Origin: Candidatus Manganitrophus morganii
GTDB lineage: Bacteria > Nitrospirota > Nitrospiria > SBBL01 > Manganitrophaceae
Direction: 5' to 3'
Length of the DNA stretch: 64,000 nucleotides
Assembly: GCA_021651055.1 (NCBI GenBank)
Contig: JAJHOH010000001.1
Span: forward strand, 4,096,001-4,160,000
A program made the position numbers and the translations under genes. Below, one piece after another: positions 26,534 to 34,965 of this stretch; the first letter of the stretch is position 1, and every line of letters starts with the position of its first letter. Under the pieces are notes generated by a model that ran no database searches, was not told where the DNA came from, and saw nothing but the letters and a program-made list of their open reading frames with translations.

Positions 26534-27328
26534 TTAGAGGACCTTGATCTCCTCGTGTAACACCCGAACCAGTTCGGCCACCGCTTGGGCCGGCTCCCCT
26601 TCGATGATTTTCCCGTCCGAGCGAACCGGAGGAGATTCGATCTTTTCCACGACCAGCTTCGCTCCGTTCGATCCGACCTGGCCCGGATCAAGGCCAAGGT
26701 CGGTCAGCGTCAGCACCATGAGCGGTTTCTGCTTCGCTTTCATGATGCCGGGAAGTGATGCGTACCGCGGCTCGTTTAACCCCTTCTGGCAGGTGAAGAT
26801 GGCCGGAAGGGTCACCTCCACCACCTCGATCGCCCCTTCAATCTGCCGGTGGGCGACCGCCTTTTTTGCTTGGGAATCGATTTCCAGTTTGTTGATCCCG
26901 GCGACGTGCGGAAGCCCCATCATCTCGGCGACGTGAATTCCGACCGCGCCGGCGTCGTCATCGATGGCCTGACGCCCGAAGAAGAGAATATCGTACGGAT
27001 TTCGCTTCAGCGCGGCCGCCAGCGCCACGGCGGTGGTGTAAGCATCGCCCCCGTCCAAACCGAGATCTTTGAGATGGACCGCTTGATCGGCTCCGACGGC
27101 GAGACAGGTCCGGAGCGCCTCCGCGGCCTTTTCAGGACCGAGGGTGAAGACGGTCACCTGGCCGGTCTTGAGACGCTCTTTGATTCTCAACGCCTCTTCG
27201 ACGCCGAATTCATCATACGGATTGACGACGTAGGTGAGTCCGGTTCGATCGATGTCTTTTCCGTCCGCCGACGGCTTCACCTTCGATTCCGAGGCCGGAA
27301 CCTGCTTGATGCAGACGGCAATATTCAT
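26534..27328 (-). CDS. etfB: Electron transfer flavoprotein subunit beta
   Basis: The AMP-binding subunit of ETF. The 264-residue protein starts MNIAVCIKQVPASESKVK. It has the family motifs 'YVVNPYDEFGVEEALRIKE', 'VFTLGPEKAAEALRTCLAVGADQAVHL', 'LFFGRQAIDDDAGAVGIHVAEMMGLPHV' and 'LPAIFTCQKGLNEPRYASLPGIMKAKQK', the last being the ETF-beta signature. Length is normal. It pairs with the complete etfA further down the operon despite the intervening patatin gene. It follows a truncated alpha-like gene by about 15 bases. Confidence 0.95.
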   Translation of the reverse strand: MNIAVCIKQVPASESKVKPSADGKDIDRTGLTYVVNPYDEFGVEEALRIKERLKTGQVTVFTLGPEKAAEALRTCLAVGADQAVHLKDLGLDGGDAYTTAVALAAALKRNPYDILFFGRQAIDDDAGAVGIHVAEMMGLPHVAGINKLEIDSQAKKAVAHRQIEGAIEVVEVTLPAIFTCQKGLNEPRYASLPGIMKAKQKPLMVLTLTDLGLDPGQVGSNGAKLVVEKIESPPVRSDGKIIEGEPAQAVAELVRVLHEEIKVL

Positions 27329-27343
27329 CTTTTCTCCTTCATC

Positions 27344-27922
27344 TTAATTCGATATCTCCTCAATCTGTCCTTCTCTGTATGGGTCTGCAAATCCTTCCGG
27401 GAAGGCGCCGGCGGCCAAGGTCGCCATCTGCGGACGGCGCGCCGGCCAGGTATACTCTTCAAAAAGTTTTCCATCAAAAAGAGGCCGCGTGGCGAGGAGT
27501 CGTCGCTCGGTTAAATCAAGGGCCATTCCCGTGCAGCCGGTCACGAGGCCGGTTCGAAAATGGTGTGCGACACGGGCCGCCAGTGGGGTTGTTCGCTCGT
27601 TCGAGGGAAAGAGGACGATCTCCGGTCGTTTTGTTTCAATCAAGTGGGTCAACCGGGCTTTCTCGCCAAGCAAGCGATCGGCCGGGGAGGCTTCCGAAGG
27701 AGAGGGTGTTCGAAAGACGAGGTCTGCGCCGTAGGAGATGATCTCTTTTGCGTTGTCCGGGGGAAACGGCCGGGGATATACCATCAGCCAGACTCCGAGT
27801 TGGTCGGCCAATTCCCGCCCCTTGCCAAGGATCTCCTTTGAGGCCTGGGTCAGCCGGCCGGATTCAGCTTCTACGATGACTAAAAGATGCGTCCAGGTTT
27901 CATCAACACTGATGTCATTCAT
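27344..27922 (-). CDS. ETF alpha domain-I protein lacking the FAD domain
   Basis: A 192-residue protein equivalent to the N-terminal domain of ETF alpha: 'LLVIVEAESGRLTQASKEILGKGREL', a flavodoxin-like core with 'KRPEIVLFPSNERTTPLAARVAHHFRTGLVTGCTGMALD', and 'LLATRPLFDGKLFEEYTWPARRPQMATL', which matches the 'tRPiyaGk...t...P.m.Tl' end of domain I. It stops where the linker to the FAD-binding domain should start. Immediately upstream is a divergent ETF-beta gene, so the two may form a heterodimer that holds no FAD in the usual site. No frameshift or leftover FAD domain follows: the etfB start comes 15 bases later. A role as an alternative electron-transfer or regulatory partner is inference. 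Confidence 0.8.
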   Translation of the reverse strand: MNDISVDETWTHLLVIVEAESGRLTQASKEILGKGRELADQLGVWLMVYPRPFPPDNAKEIISYGADLVFRTPSPSEASPADRLLGEKARLTHLIETKRPEIVLFPSNERTTPLAARVAHHFRTGLVTGCTGMALDLTERRLLATRPLFDGKLFEEYTWPARRPQMATLAAGAFPEGFADPYREGQIEEISN

Positions 27923-27974
27923 CAGTATAACACCTTCTTGATGAGCGTCAATTTTTCGAAGTGTTTTGGGTCAA

Positions 27975-28673
27975 TTAAGCGCTGTCCGGAGTGAAGGATC
28001 GTACGCGCTCCATCCCGGATGCGCCGGAGCCGACTTTGTCCGCCGTTAAGCCGAGATCGGCGGGGGGCCATCGAAGGATCTCTTTTTTGGCGGCCTTCAT
28101 GATTTTGATTGCATTGGCAATCCGGGGGGTATTGCTTCCCGCGATGACTGAAGCAAGGAGAGGAGGAGAAGCATCGATCGTCTCCTCCCCGTTTTGTTTC
28201 TTGGACAGGAGCTTCAACGCGCCTTGATCGAATGAAATCCCGCTGATGGAATGAACCGAGGGGAGGTTCATCTCCTCCGCGACCCGGTGACCCATCGCCC
28301 CTTCGCCGCATAAAACGAGATCGGCTTTCAGTTTGGCCGCCGCTTGCCCCAGGGCCGACGCGGCGGCGGTTCCATCCCCCGCTAAAAAAGCAGTGTCGGA
28401 GAGGATGACCGCGCGATCGGCTTCCAGCGCGAGTGTCTCTTTCAGAATTCCCTCGGATTCCGACGGAGCAAGCATGAGGGTGGTGATCTCCACCTGACCA
28501 CCGGTCGCCTTCCACTCGGCTGCTTTTTCTTTGATTTGAAGCGCAAACTCCAGCGCGTTTCGGTCCGCCGGGTTCATGACGCGCGGTCCCTTTTCGATGA
28601 GAAGCGCTTGGCTTTTACTGACGCTGGCCTTGGAGAGATCGGGAACCGGCTGGATGAGGACGACGATTTGGAT
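27975..28673 (-). CDS. Divergent ETF beta-like protein, apparent ATC start
   Basis: About 232 residues related to ETF beta: 'VVLIQPVPDLSK', then 'RVMNPADRNALEFALQIKEKAAEW', 'ILKETLALEADRAVILSD', 'LVLCGEGAMGHRVAEEMNLPSVHSI' and 'ASPPLLASVIAGSNTPRIANAIKIMKAAKKEI'. The last piece is the ETF-beta signature region with the 'lnePRyp' core altered to 'NTPRIAN'. The first ATG (28577) would remove the first strand of the fold. In frame upstream the only fitting start is an ATC at 28673, six bases after GGGAGG and overlapping the acyl-CoA dehydrogenase stop as TAATC. It pairs with the short alpha-like gene downstream. Confidence 0.75.
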   Translation of the reverse strand: MQIVVLIQPVPDLSKASVSKSQALLIEKGPRVMNPADRNALEFALQIKEKAAEWKATGGQVEITTLMLAPSESEGILKETLALEADRAVILSDTAFLAGDGTAAASALGQAAAKLKADLVLCGEGAMGHRVAEEMNLPSVHSISGISFDQGALKLLSKKQNGEETIDASPPLLASVIAGSNTPRIANAIKIMKAAKKEILRWPPADLGLTADKVGSGASGMERVRSFTPDSA

Positions 28674-29833
28674 TAAAATCCTCCCTTTTTCAGGACATCT
28701 TCGGCGATGACCAGCCGTTGGATTTCATTGGTCCCTTCGAAGATTCGGTTGATCCGGGAGTCCCGATAGAAGCGCTCCACCGGGTGTTCTCCCATGAAGC
28801 CGTTTCCGCCGTGGATTTGAACCGCTTTGTCGACGATCCGATCGAGCGCCTCCGTGCAGAACAACTTACAGATCGCCCCTTCCCGGGGGATCTTCTTTCC
28901 TTGATCATACATCCAGGCGGTCCGGTAGACGACCGATTCCATCAGGTAGACCTCGGTGGTCATCTCCGCGATCATGAATTGGATCGCCTGGAAATGAGCG
29001 ATCGGCTGTCCGAAAGCGACCCGCTTCTTGGCGAAGTCGGCCGACATCGAGATCACTTCTTTCGCCGCCCCGATGCAGCCGGCGGCGAGCGAGAGCCGCG
29101 ATTCATCCAGGGTCTGCATCGCGATGATGAAGCCTTTGCCGATTTCGCCCAGAATGTTCTCCTTCGGGACGCGAACATCCTGAAAAACCAGCTCGGCGGT
29201 TGCCGAGCCGCGCAGGCCCATCTTGTCTTGAATCCGGTTGGCGGAGAAACCGGGCGTGGTTGTTTCGACAATAAAAGCGGTGATCCCCCCCCGGGCCTTG
29301 AGCGCCGGGTCGGTGACGGCATAGACGACCACGATATCTGCGATATCGCCGTTGGTGATCCAGAGTTTGGTGCCGTTTAAGATGTAGTGGTCGCCGTCCC
29401 GCTTGGCGGAGAGCTGTATGTTCGCCGCATCCGATCCGGCTCCCGGCTCGGTGAGCGCATAGGCGCCCATCTTCTGTCCTTGCGCCAAAGGGATGAGATA
29501 TTTTTGTTTCTGCTCTTCGGTCCCGCCCAGGAGGATCGATGTTCCCGCCAGCCCGATATGCGCGCCGAACGTCACGCAGGTGGAGGCGCATCCGCGAGAG
29601 AGCTCTTCGAGAAGGATGCAATATCCAAGCTCGCCGAACCCGGCGCCGCCGTATTGCTCCGGAAAAGGAATCCCGCAGAGTCCCAGCTCGGCCCCTTTCT
29701 TGAAGATTCCCTTCACGAGATCGACATTGTGCTCTTTGTCGATCCGCTGGGCGACCGGCTTGACCTCATTGTCGGTAAATTTCCGGACCATATCGCGGAG
29801 CATGGTCTGTTCTTCGCTGAAGTTAAATTCCAT
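28673..29833 (-). CDS. Acyl-CoA dehydrogenase
   Basis: FAD enzyme that introduces the 2,3 double bond into acyl-CoA, passing electrons to ETF. The 386-residue protein begins MEFNFSEEQTMLRD and has the conserved 'YALTEPGAGSDAANI' flavin-contact segment, 'LNGTKLWITNGDIAD', 'MGLRGSATAELVFQDVRVP', 'QTLDESRLSLAAGCIG' and 'RVAFGQPIAHFQAIQF'. The end is 'QIHGGNGFMGEHPVERFYRDSRI...IFEGTNEIQRLVIA', where the Glu of 'FEGT' is the catalytic base position of short/medium-chain enzymes. It is complete. It lies mid-operon, and its stop is overlapped by the ATC start of the ETF-beta-like gene. Confidence 0.95.
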   Translation of the reverse strand: MEFNFSEEQTMLRDMVRKFTDNEVKPVAQRIDKEHNVDLVKGIFKKGAELGLCGIPFPEQYGGAGFGELGYCILLEELSRGCASTCVTFGAHIGLAGTSILLGGTEEQKQKYLIPLAQGQKMGAYALTEPGAGSDAANIQLSAKRDGDHYILNGTKLWITNGDIADIVVVYAVTDPALKARGGITAFIVETTTPGFSANRIQDKMGLRGSATAELVFQDVRVPKENILGEIGKGFIIAMQTLDESRLSLAAGCIGAAKEVISMSADFAKKRVAFGQPIAHFQAIQFMIAEMTTEVYLMESVVYRTAWMYDQGKKIPREGAICKLFCTEALDRIVDKAVQIHGGNGFMGEHPVERFYRDSRINRIFEGTNEIQRLVIAEDVLKKGGF

Positions 29834-29871
29834 TGTTCCTCCAAAGGATACGGGGTAAGGAGCTCACCTGT

Positions 29872-30651
29872 TCACTGATCTTGAAACTTCGGCTGCCTCT
29901 TTTCGATAAAAGCCGAGATCCCCTCTTTCATGTCGCTGGTGTCGCAGATCTGTCCGAAGAGCTTCGCCTCCAGGGTCAGCCCTTGGGACAACGGCTGCGT
30001 GGTTCCCTCTTGAATGGCGCTCATCGCGGCGGCAATCGCCTTCATTCCTTTTGAAGCGATCTTCTTGGCCAATCCGACCGCCTGCTTCAGCACCTCCCCT
30101 TCCGGAACCACTTTGTTCACCAGACCGAGCGCCTTCGCCTCCTGGGCGTTGATCATGTCGCCTGTCAGGATGATTTCCATCGCCTTCGCTTTGCCGACCA
30201 GACGCGACAGGCGTTGCGTTCCTCCGAATCCCGGGATGATTCCTAAATTGATCTCCGGCTGTCCCATCCGGGCGCGATCCCCCGCGATCCGCATATGACA
30301 GGCCATCGCCAGCTCCATTCCTCCCCCCAAACAGAAACCGGTGATGGCCGCAATGACCGGCTTCCGCATCTGCTCGATCTTATTGAAGACAGCTTGTCCC
30401 ATGAGGGCGAGATCTTCCCCTTGCTTCGAGGAGGAGATCGAGCCGATCTCTTTAATATCGGCTCCTGCGACGAAGAGCGTTCCCGATCCGGTCAAAATGA
30501 TGACTTTCGCATCGTTGTTCCCGGAAAGCTCATCAAAAACTTTATCTAATTCTTTTACAAGAGGGGTTGTCAGAACATTCGCCGGGGGATTGCTGATTGT
30601 CACCGTCGCGACGCGATCTTCCAGAGTGTAGTTGATGAATTGGTTCGCCAA
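29872..30651 (-). CDS. Enoyl-CoA hydratase
   Basis: Crotonase-fold enzyme that hydrates 2-enoyl-CoA to 3-hydroxyacyl-CoA. It is 259 residues; the start is TTG at 30651 behind AAGGAGG. Motifs: 'VTISNPPANVLTTPLVKEL', oxyanion-hole segments 'LFVAGADIKEI' and 'GFCLGGGMELAMACHMRIAGDRARMGQPEINLGIIPGFGGTQRL' (containing a conserved catalytic Glu), and 'AMEIILTGDMINAQEAKALGLVNKVVPE' with the second Glu. It follows the hydroxyacyl-CoA dehydrogenase by 11 bases and precedes the acyl-CoA dehydrogenase, so the order matches the pathway. Confidence 0.95.
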   Translation of the reverse strand: MANQFINYTLEDRVATVTISNPPANVLTTPLVKELDKVFDELSGNNDAKVIILTGSGTLFVAGADIKEIGSISSSKQGEDLALMGQAVFNKIEQMRKPVIAAITGFCLGGGMELAMACHMRIAGDRARMGQPEINLGIIPGFGGTQRLSRLVGKAKAMEIILTGDMINAQEAKALGLVNKVVPEGEVLKQAVGLAKKIASKGMKAIAAAMSAIQEGTTQPLSQGLTLEAKLFGQICDTSDMKEGISAFIEKRQPKFQDQ

Positions 30652-30662
30652 GCCGGCCTCCT

Positions 30663-31877
30663 TTATGTATAAGTAAAAAATCCCTTTCCCGATTTCACAC
30701 CGAGATAACCCCCCATCACCATCCGTTTCAGCATCGGCGCCGGCCAGAACCGGGGGCCGAGTTCTTTTGTGAGGGCTTGTAATTCGGAGAGAACGACATC
30801 GATGCCGATCTGATCTGCATAATGAAGCGGTCCTCCTTTATCTTGCGGAAACCCCGTGCCGGCCATCATGGCGATGTCGATGTCGCCTGCCGTGGCCACC
30901 CCCTCTTGCAGCGAGATGACCGCCTCATTGATCATCGGCATCATCAGACGGTTGACCGAGAAGCGGGTCCCCTTCTTTCCGGTCTGCTTCTGGAGTTTGG
31001 CGATGATCGCATCCAGGCTCTCTTTTTTCTCTTCACCATATTCGTAGAACCCGGAGCCGCTCTTCGTCCCGTAGCGCTTCGCCTCGTAAAGCGCCGTCCA
31101 AATTTCCGCCGGCGTGACGCGAGGGCCGTAGGCATCGTAGAGAATGTCGGCGACCTTCACCGCAACGTCGATTCCGATCATATCGGAGAGGGTAAAGGGC
31201 CCCATCGGCATCCCGAAGGCGACGATCGCTTCATCGATCTGTTTTGCCGGGGCCGACCCTTCCTGCAGCGCCAGGGCCGCTTCATTGAGATAAGGCATCA
31301 GGAGACGGTTCACCAGAAACCCGGCGCACTCCTGCACCCGGATCGGAATTTTCCGGAGGCTTTCGGTAAAGGCGACCACATCATCCATCGTTTCCTGAGA
31401 AGTGCCGAGGCCGGGGATCACCTCCACCAGCTTCATCACCGGGGCCGGGTTGAAGAAGTGCATCCCGATCACCTTCTCCGGTCGCTTCGTTCCTGCTGCA
31501 ATGGCGGAGATTGGAAGCGAAGAGGTATTGCTGGCGAAGATCGTGCTCTCGGGGCAAACCGTTTCCAATTCCTGGAAGAGTTTTCGTTTTACCTCGAGAT
31601 CTTCGAAGATCGCCTCAATGACGATATCGACATCGGAGAATCCGGAGTAGTCGGTCGCGCCGGTGACCAGCATCATCTTCTGTTCCAGCTCCGAGGCGGT
31701 CATCTTTCCCTTGTCGACCCGGCTCCGATAGATCTTCCGGATTGCCTCGATTCCTCTGTCGACTGATTTTTGATCAACATCTTTCAGAACGACGGGCAAA
31801 CCGGAGTAGGTAATCACCTGCGCGATGCCCGATCCCATCGCTCCTGCACCAATCACTGCCGCTTTATAGATGTACAT
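30663..31877 (-). CDS. 3-hydroxyacyl-CoA dehydrogenase with duplicated C-terminal domain
   Basis: NAD enzyme that oxidises 3-hydroxyacyl-CoA to 3-ketoacyl-CoA. The 404-residue protein starts MYIYKAAVIGAGAMGSGIAQ (GxGxxG dinucleotide site), with 'IEAIFEDLEVKRKLFQELE' and 'IGMHFFNPAPVMKLVEVI' holding the catalytic His. The first C-terminal domain reads 'GFLVNRLLMPYLNEA...GMPMGPFTLSDMIGIDVA'. A second, related domain reads 'RFSVNRLMMPMINEAVISLQEGVA...GTGFPQDKGGPLHYADQIGIDVV'. The tandem C-terminal domains replace the homodimer interface seen in shorter enzymes. It sits between thiolase and enoyl-CoA hydratase. Confidence 0.95.
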   Translation of the reverse strand: MYIYKAAVIGAGAMGSGIAQVITYSGLPVVLKDVDQKSVDRGIEAIRKIYRSRVDKGKMTASELEQKMMLVTGATDYSGFSDVDIVIEAIFEDLEVKRKLFQELETVCPESTIFASNTSSLPISAIAAGTKRPEKVIGMHFFNPAPVMKLVEVIPGLGTSQETMDDVVAFTESLRKIPIRVQECAGFLVNRLLMPYLNEAALALQEGSAPAKQIDEAIVAFGMPMGPFTLSDMIGIDVAVKVADILYDAYGPRVTPAEIWTALYEAKRYGTKSGSGFYEYGEEKKESLDAIIAKLQKQTGKKGTRFSVNRLMMPMINEAVISLQEGVATAGDIDIAMMAGTGFPQDKGGPLHYADQIGIDVVLSELQALTKELGPRFWPAPMLKRMVMGGYLGVKSGKGFFTYT

Positions 31878-31903
31878 TGTTCGCTCCCGCTGTTCTGATC
31901 CGG

Positions 31904-33094
31904 TTATTTTCTCTCCAATACCATCGCCGATCCGAGGCCGCCGCCGACGCAGAGGGAGGCGACGCCGAGGGTGAGATTCCGGCGCTTCATCTCTTTTAGT
32001 AATGTGATGATCAGGCGCGTCCCGCTCATCCCGACCGGGTGGCCCAATGCGATGGCGCCGCCGTTGACATTGGTGATCTCCCGCTTGTTCCCGAGGACCC
32101 GCTCCACCGCAAGATATTGGACGGCGAACGCTTCGTTCACCTCGATCAGTTGAATATCGGAGAGGGAGAGGTTTGCTTTTTTGAGCGCCTTGGGGATGGC
32201 GAGCGCCGGGCCGATTCCCATCCGCTGCGGCTCGACGCCGACTGAAGCGTAGGATCGAACATAACCGAGCGGTGTTAATCCGAGCGCTTGGGCCTTCTCC
32301 TTCGACATCATCAAAAGGGCGGCCGCGCCGTCGCTGATGGGACAGGCATTGCCGGGGGTCACCGTCCCACCCTCCTTGAAGACGGTCGGATAGAGGGAGA
32401 GCATCTGTTCACTCAAGGCAACGTTGGGTCCTTCATCCTGTGCGAAGAGCTCCGGCGTGACCTCTTTTCCGGCGACCTTTTTGGGGATGGAGACCGGAAC
32501 GATCTCATCTTTTAATTTTCCTTCGCGGGTGGCGCGGAAAGCCTTTTTGTGGCTTTCAACCGCGTATTTGTCCTGCTCTTGGCGCGAAATCTTAAACTCT
32601 TCGGCGAGATTCTCCGCCGTATAGCCCATGATCTGGCCGCAGAACCCGTCGGTCAACCCCTCCCAGATCGAGTCGATCATGACAGAGTGTTTCAGCCGAT
32701 GCCCGAAGCGCATGTCGCGCGAGACAAACGGCGCCAGGCTCATATTTTCGACCCCCCCGGCGATCTGAACATCGGCGTCGCCGGCGAGGATGTTCTGGCA
32801 GGCGTTTATGACCGCCTGCATCCCCGAGGCGCAATTTCGCGCCACGGTGTAGGCCGGTGTGGTGATCGGCAAGCCGGACATCAGGGTGATCACGCGGGCG
32901 AGGTTGGTCGCGTCGCTGTATTGTCCGACGCAGCCGAAGATCACCTCTTCGACCAGGGTCGGATCGATCCCCGTCCGCTTCACCACTTCCCGGACGACCA
33001 GCTCCCCCATCTTATGGTTCGTGATTTCTTTCAGCGCCCCGCCCATATTCCCGATCGGTGTTCGGACGCCGTCGATAATCGCAATTTCTTTCAT
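31904..33094 (-). CDS. Acetyl-CoA acetyltransferase (thiolase)
   Basis: Cleaves 3-ketoacyl-CoA with CoA (or condenses acetyl-CoA). It has 396 residues, starting MKEIAIIDGVRTPIGNMGG. The nucleophile is Cys in 'VARNCASGMQAV', the catalytic His is in 'GGAIALGHPVGMSGTR', and the second Cys is in 'ASLCVGGGLGSAMV'. Full length and all three catalytic residues are present. Its ATG overlaps the fadD stop by four bases (ATGA), so the two are translationally coupled. Degradative use is favoured by the operon; substrate chain length is not evident. Confidence 0.95.
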   Translation of the reverse strand: MKEIAIIDGVRTPIGNMGGALKEITNHKMGELVVREVVKRTGIDPTLVEEVIFGCVGQYSDATNLARVITLMSGLPITTPAYTVARNCASGMQAVINACQNILAGDADVQIAGGVENMSLAPFVSRDMRFGHRLKHSVMIDSIWEGLTDGFCGQIMGYTAENLAEEFKISRQEQDKYAVESHKKAFRATREGKLKDEIVPVSIPKKVAGKEVTPELFAQDEGPNVALSEQMLSLYPTVFKEGGTVTPGNACPISDGAAALLMMSKEKAQALGLTPLGYVRSYASVGVEPQRMGIGPALAIPKALKKANLSLSDIQLIEVNEAFAVQYLAVERVLGNKREITNVNGGAIALGHPVGMSGTRLIITLLKEMKRRNLTLGVASLCVGGGLGSAMVLERK

Positions 33095-34770
33095 TTGGAC
33101 TCCTTCAGTTTCTTCATTTCTTCATCAATCAAGACGCGCCGCAGGACTTTGCCGATAATCGTCTTCGGCAGCTCCTTCCGAAATTCGATTTCCTGCGGAA
33201 CTTTAAACTTTGAGAGCTCCGTTCTGCAGAAGGTTAAAACCTCCTCGGCGGTCGCGTTCTCTCCTTCTTTTAGAATCAGATAGGCTTTAATCTTCTCCCC
33301 GGAAAAGGAATCTGGCAACCCGACGACGACTGCATCTTTTACTTTCGGGTGGCGGAAGAGAACCTCTTCGACCTCGCGCGGGTAGACGTTTTCTCCACGT
33401 GTCTTAATCATATCCTTTTTTCGATCGACGATAAAGAAGTAGCCTTCTTCGTCCATCTTCGCCATGTCTCCGGTATGCAGCCAACCGTTGCGGAGGACGG
33501 CATTTGTTTCTTCCGATTTCTGCCAGTAGCCTTGCATCACCTGACGGCCTTGGACGATCAACTCCCCGACCTCTCCGATTGGGAGCGGCTGGGTGCCGGT
33601 TTCGATATCGACCACCTTGACCTCGGTGTCTGGAAACGGCAGGCCGATGCTCCCCGGCTTCCGTTTGCCATGAATCGGGTTTGCATGGGTGACCGGTGCG
33701 GCCTCCGAGAGACCGTACCCCTCGACCAGCTTTCCGCCGGTGAGCGCTTCAAACTGCCGTTGCACCTCAACGTGCAGCGGTCCCGCCCCGGAGATGCAAA
33801 CTTTAATGGAGGAGAGATCGTATTTCTTCACGTCGGGGAAGTTGTTGATGGCGACATACATCGCCTGCACCCCCATGAAGATCGTCGACCGCGTTTTTTG
33901 AATGGCGTGGAGCACGTCTTTTGTAACGAATCGCGGAAGAAGGACCAGCGTCGTTCCGAGATAGATCGACAGATTCATACAGGCCGACATGCCGTACACG
34001 TGAAAGAACGGGACAACGGCGAGGAAGACTTCATTCCCTTCTTCAAGGGTCGGCATCCAGTGACGGCACTGGAGCGCATTTGCGACCATGTTTTTATGGG
34101 TCAGCATCACTCCTTTGGGAATACCGGTTGTTCCGCCGGTGTATTGAAGGAGTGCCAGATCGGTCTCTGTAACTTGGACATCCGGCGGACTCGACGGCGC
34201 CTGCCGCATGATCTCAATCATATCGTAGATGGGCGGGGTCTTTTCAACGTGAATCCACTGCCCCTCTTTTTTCGCCTTGATCGGATAGAGGAGGCTGAGG
34301 AGCCAGGGAAGTTTGTCCCGGACGGAGGTGAGGATGATGTTTTTGAGAGCGGTCCCCTGCTTCGCCTTCTCGATCCGAGGATAGAAGAAGTCAAGCGCGA
34401 CGATCGTTTCGGCCCCCGAATCGGCGAGCTGAATTTGAAGCTCCCGTTCGACATAGAGCGGATTGGTCATGACGACGATCGCGCCGATCTTCAACGCGCC
34501 GTAATAGGCAATGACGCACTGAGGAACGTTCGGCAGCATCACCGCGACCCGATCTCCCTTTCGAACCCCGAGTTTCTGGAGCGCCTGCGCGAACCGATTG
34601 GTCTCTTCATCCAGCTCGCGATAGGTCATCCCCTTTCCATAAAAGAGGATTGCGTTTTGATTGGGGTATTTTTTGGTCGATTCGATTAAGAGTTGGTGAA
34701 GAGGGACGGGTGGATACTGGAGATTTGCAGGGACGGAAGGCTCATAAAATTTCAGCCAAGGTCGATCCAT
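33091..34770 (-). CDS. fadD: Long-chain fatty acid-CoA ligase
   Basis: AMP-forming ligase that activates fatty acids for beta-oxidation. The 559-residue protein has ATP loop 'LLQYTGGTTGIPKGVMLTHKNM', then 'GYGLSEAAPVTHANP', 'GWLHTGDMAKMDEEGYFFIVDRKKDMIKTRGENVYPREVEEVL' (a FadD-like fatty-acid signature) and the C-terminal Lys in 'KTIIGKVLRR'. The start is supported by GAGG upstream. It is the first gene of the ten-gene operon and has a promoter about 90 bases upstream overlapped by a palindrome, suggesting repressor control by a fatty-acid-responsive factor (inference). Confidence 0.95.
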   Translation of the reverse strand: MDRPWLKFYEPSVPANLQYPPVPLHQLLIESTKKYPNQNAILFYGKGMTYRELDEETNRFAQALQKLGVRKGDRVAVMLPNVPQCVIAYYGALKIGAIVVMTNPLYVERELQIQLADSGAETIVALDFFYPRIEKAKQGTALKNIILTSVRDKLPWLLSLLYPIKAKKEGQWIHVEKTPPIYDMIEIMRQAPSSPPDVQVTETDLALLQYTGGTTGIPKGVMLTHKNMVANALQCRHWMPTLEEGNEVFLAVVPFFHVYGMSACMNLSIYLGTTLVLLPRFVTKDVLHAIQKTRSTIFMGVQAMYVAINNFPDVKKYDLSSIKVCISGAGPLHVEVQRQFEALTGGKLVEGYGLSEAAPVTHANPIHGKRKPGSIGLPFPDTEVKVVDIETGTQPLPIGEVGELIVQGRQVMQGYWQKSEETNAVLRNGWLHTGDMAKMDEEGYFFIVDRKKDMIKTRGENVYPREVEEVLFRHPKVKDAVVVGLPDSFSGEKIKAYLILKEGENATAEEVLTFCRTELSKFKVPQEIEFRKELPKTIIGKVLRRVLIDEEMKKLKESK

Positions 34771-34859
34771 GGACCATCCTCGTTGATGATCTTGTAGGGG
34801 ATAAAAATGAAAGTTTCATATAGACAAGTGCTTGCTTTGAAAAGAGAAAGACAAATAAA

Positions 34860-34888
34860 ACTTTACCTGATTGACAGTGAGATGTCAA
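34860..34888 (-). promoter_or_regulatory. fadD-operon promoter with overlapping palindromic operator
   Basis: On the minus strand TTGACA (complement of 34883-34888), a 17-base spacer and TAAAGT (complement of 34860-34865) form a near-consensus promoter. The -35 box is also one arm of a perfect inverted repeat, TTGACA-N6-TGTCAA (34871-34888), the layout expected of a dimeric repressor site. The regulator is not in the window. The rest of the 34771-34965 gap shows nothing else. Confidence 0.65.
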
Positions 34889-34965
34889 GGTAACGATCTG
34901 AAATGAAATGTAAGGAAGTGTCGACGGATAAAAAATGAATCTGTCGGGAACGAAAAGGGAGTCGG

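Noticed and set aside
30822-31766. 314-codon plus-strand frame opposite the hydroxyacyl-CoA dehydrogenase
   Set aside because: Shadow of a gene with intact catalytic motifs; His/Asp/Arg-rich composition typical of antisense frames.
33349-34689. 446-codon plus-strand open frame opposite fadD
   Set aside because: It mirrors the coding frame of fadD, whose motifs are complete. GC-rich genes commonly leave long open frames on the other strand. It has no ribosome site and no recognisable domain.
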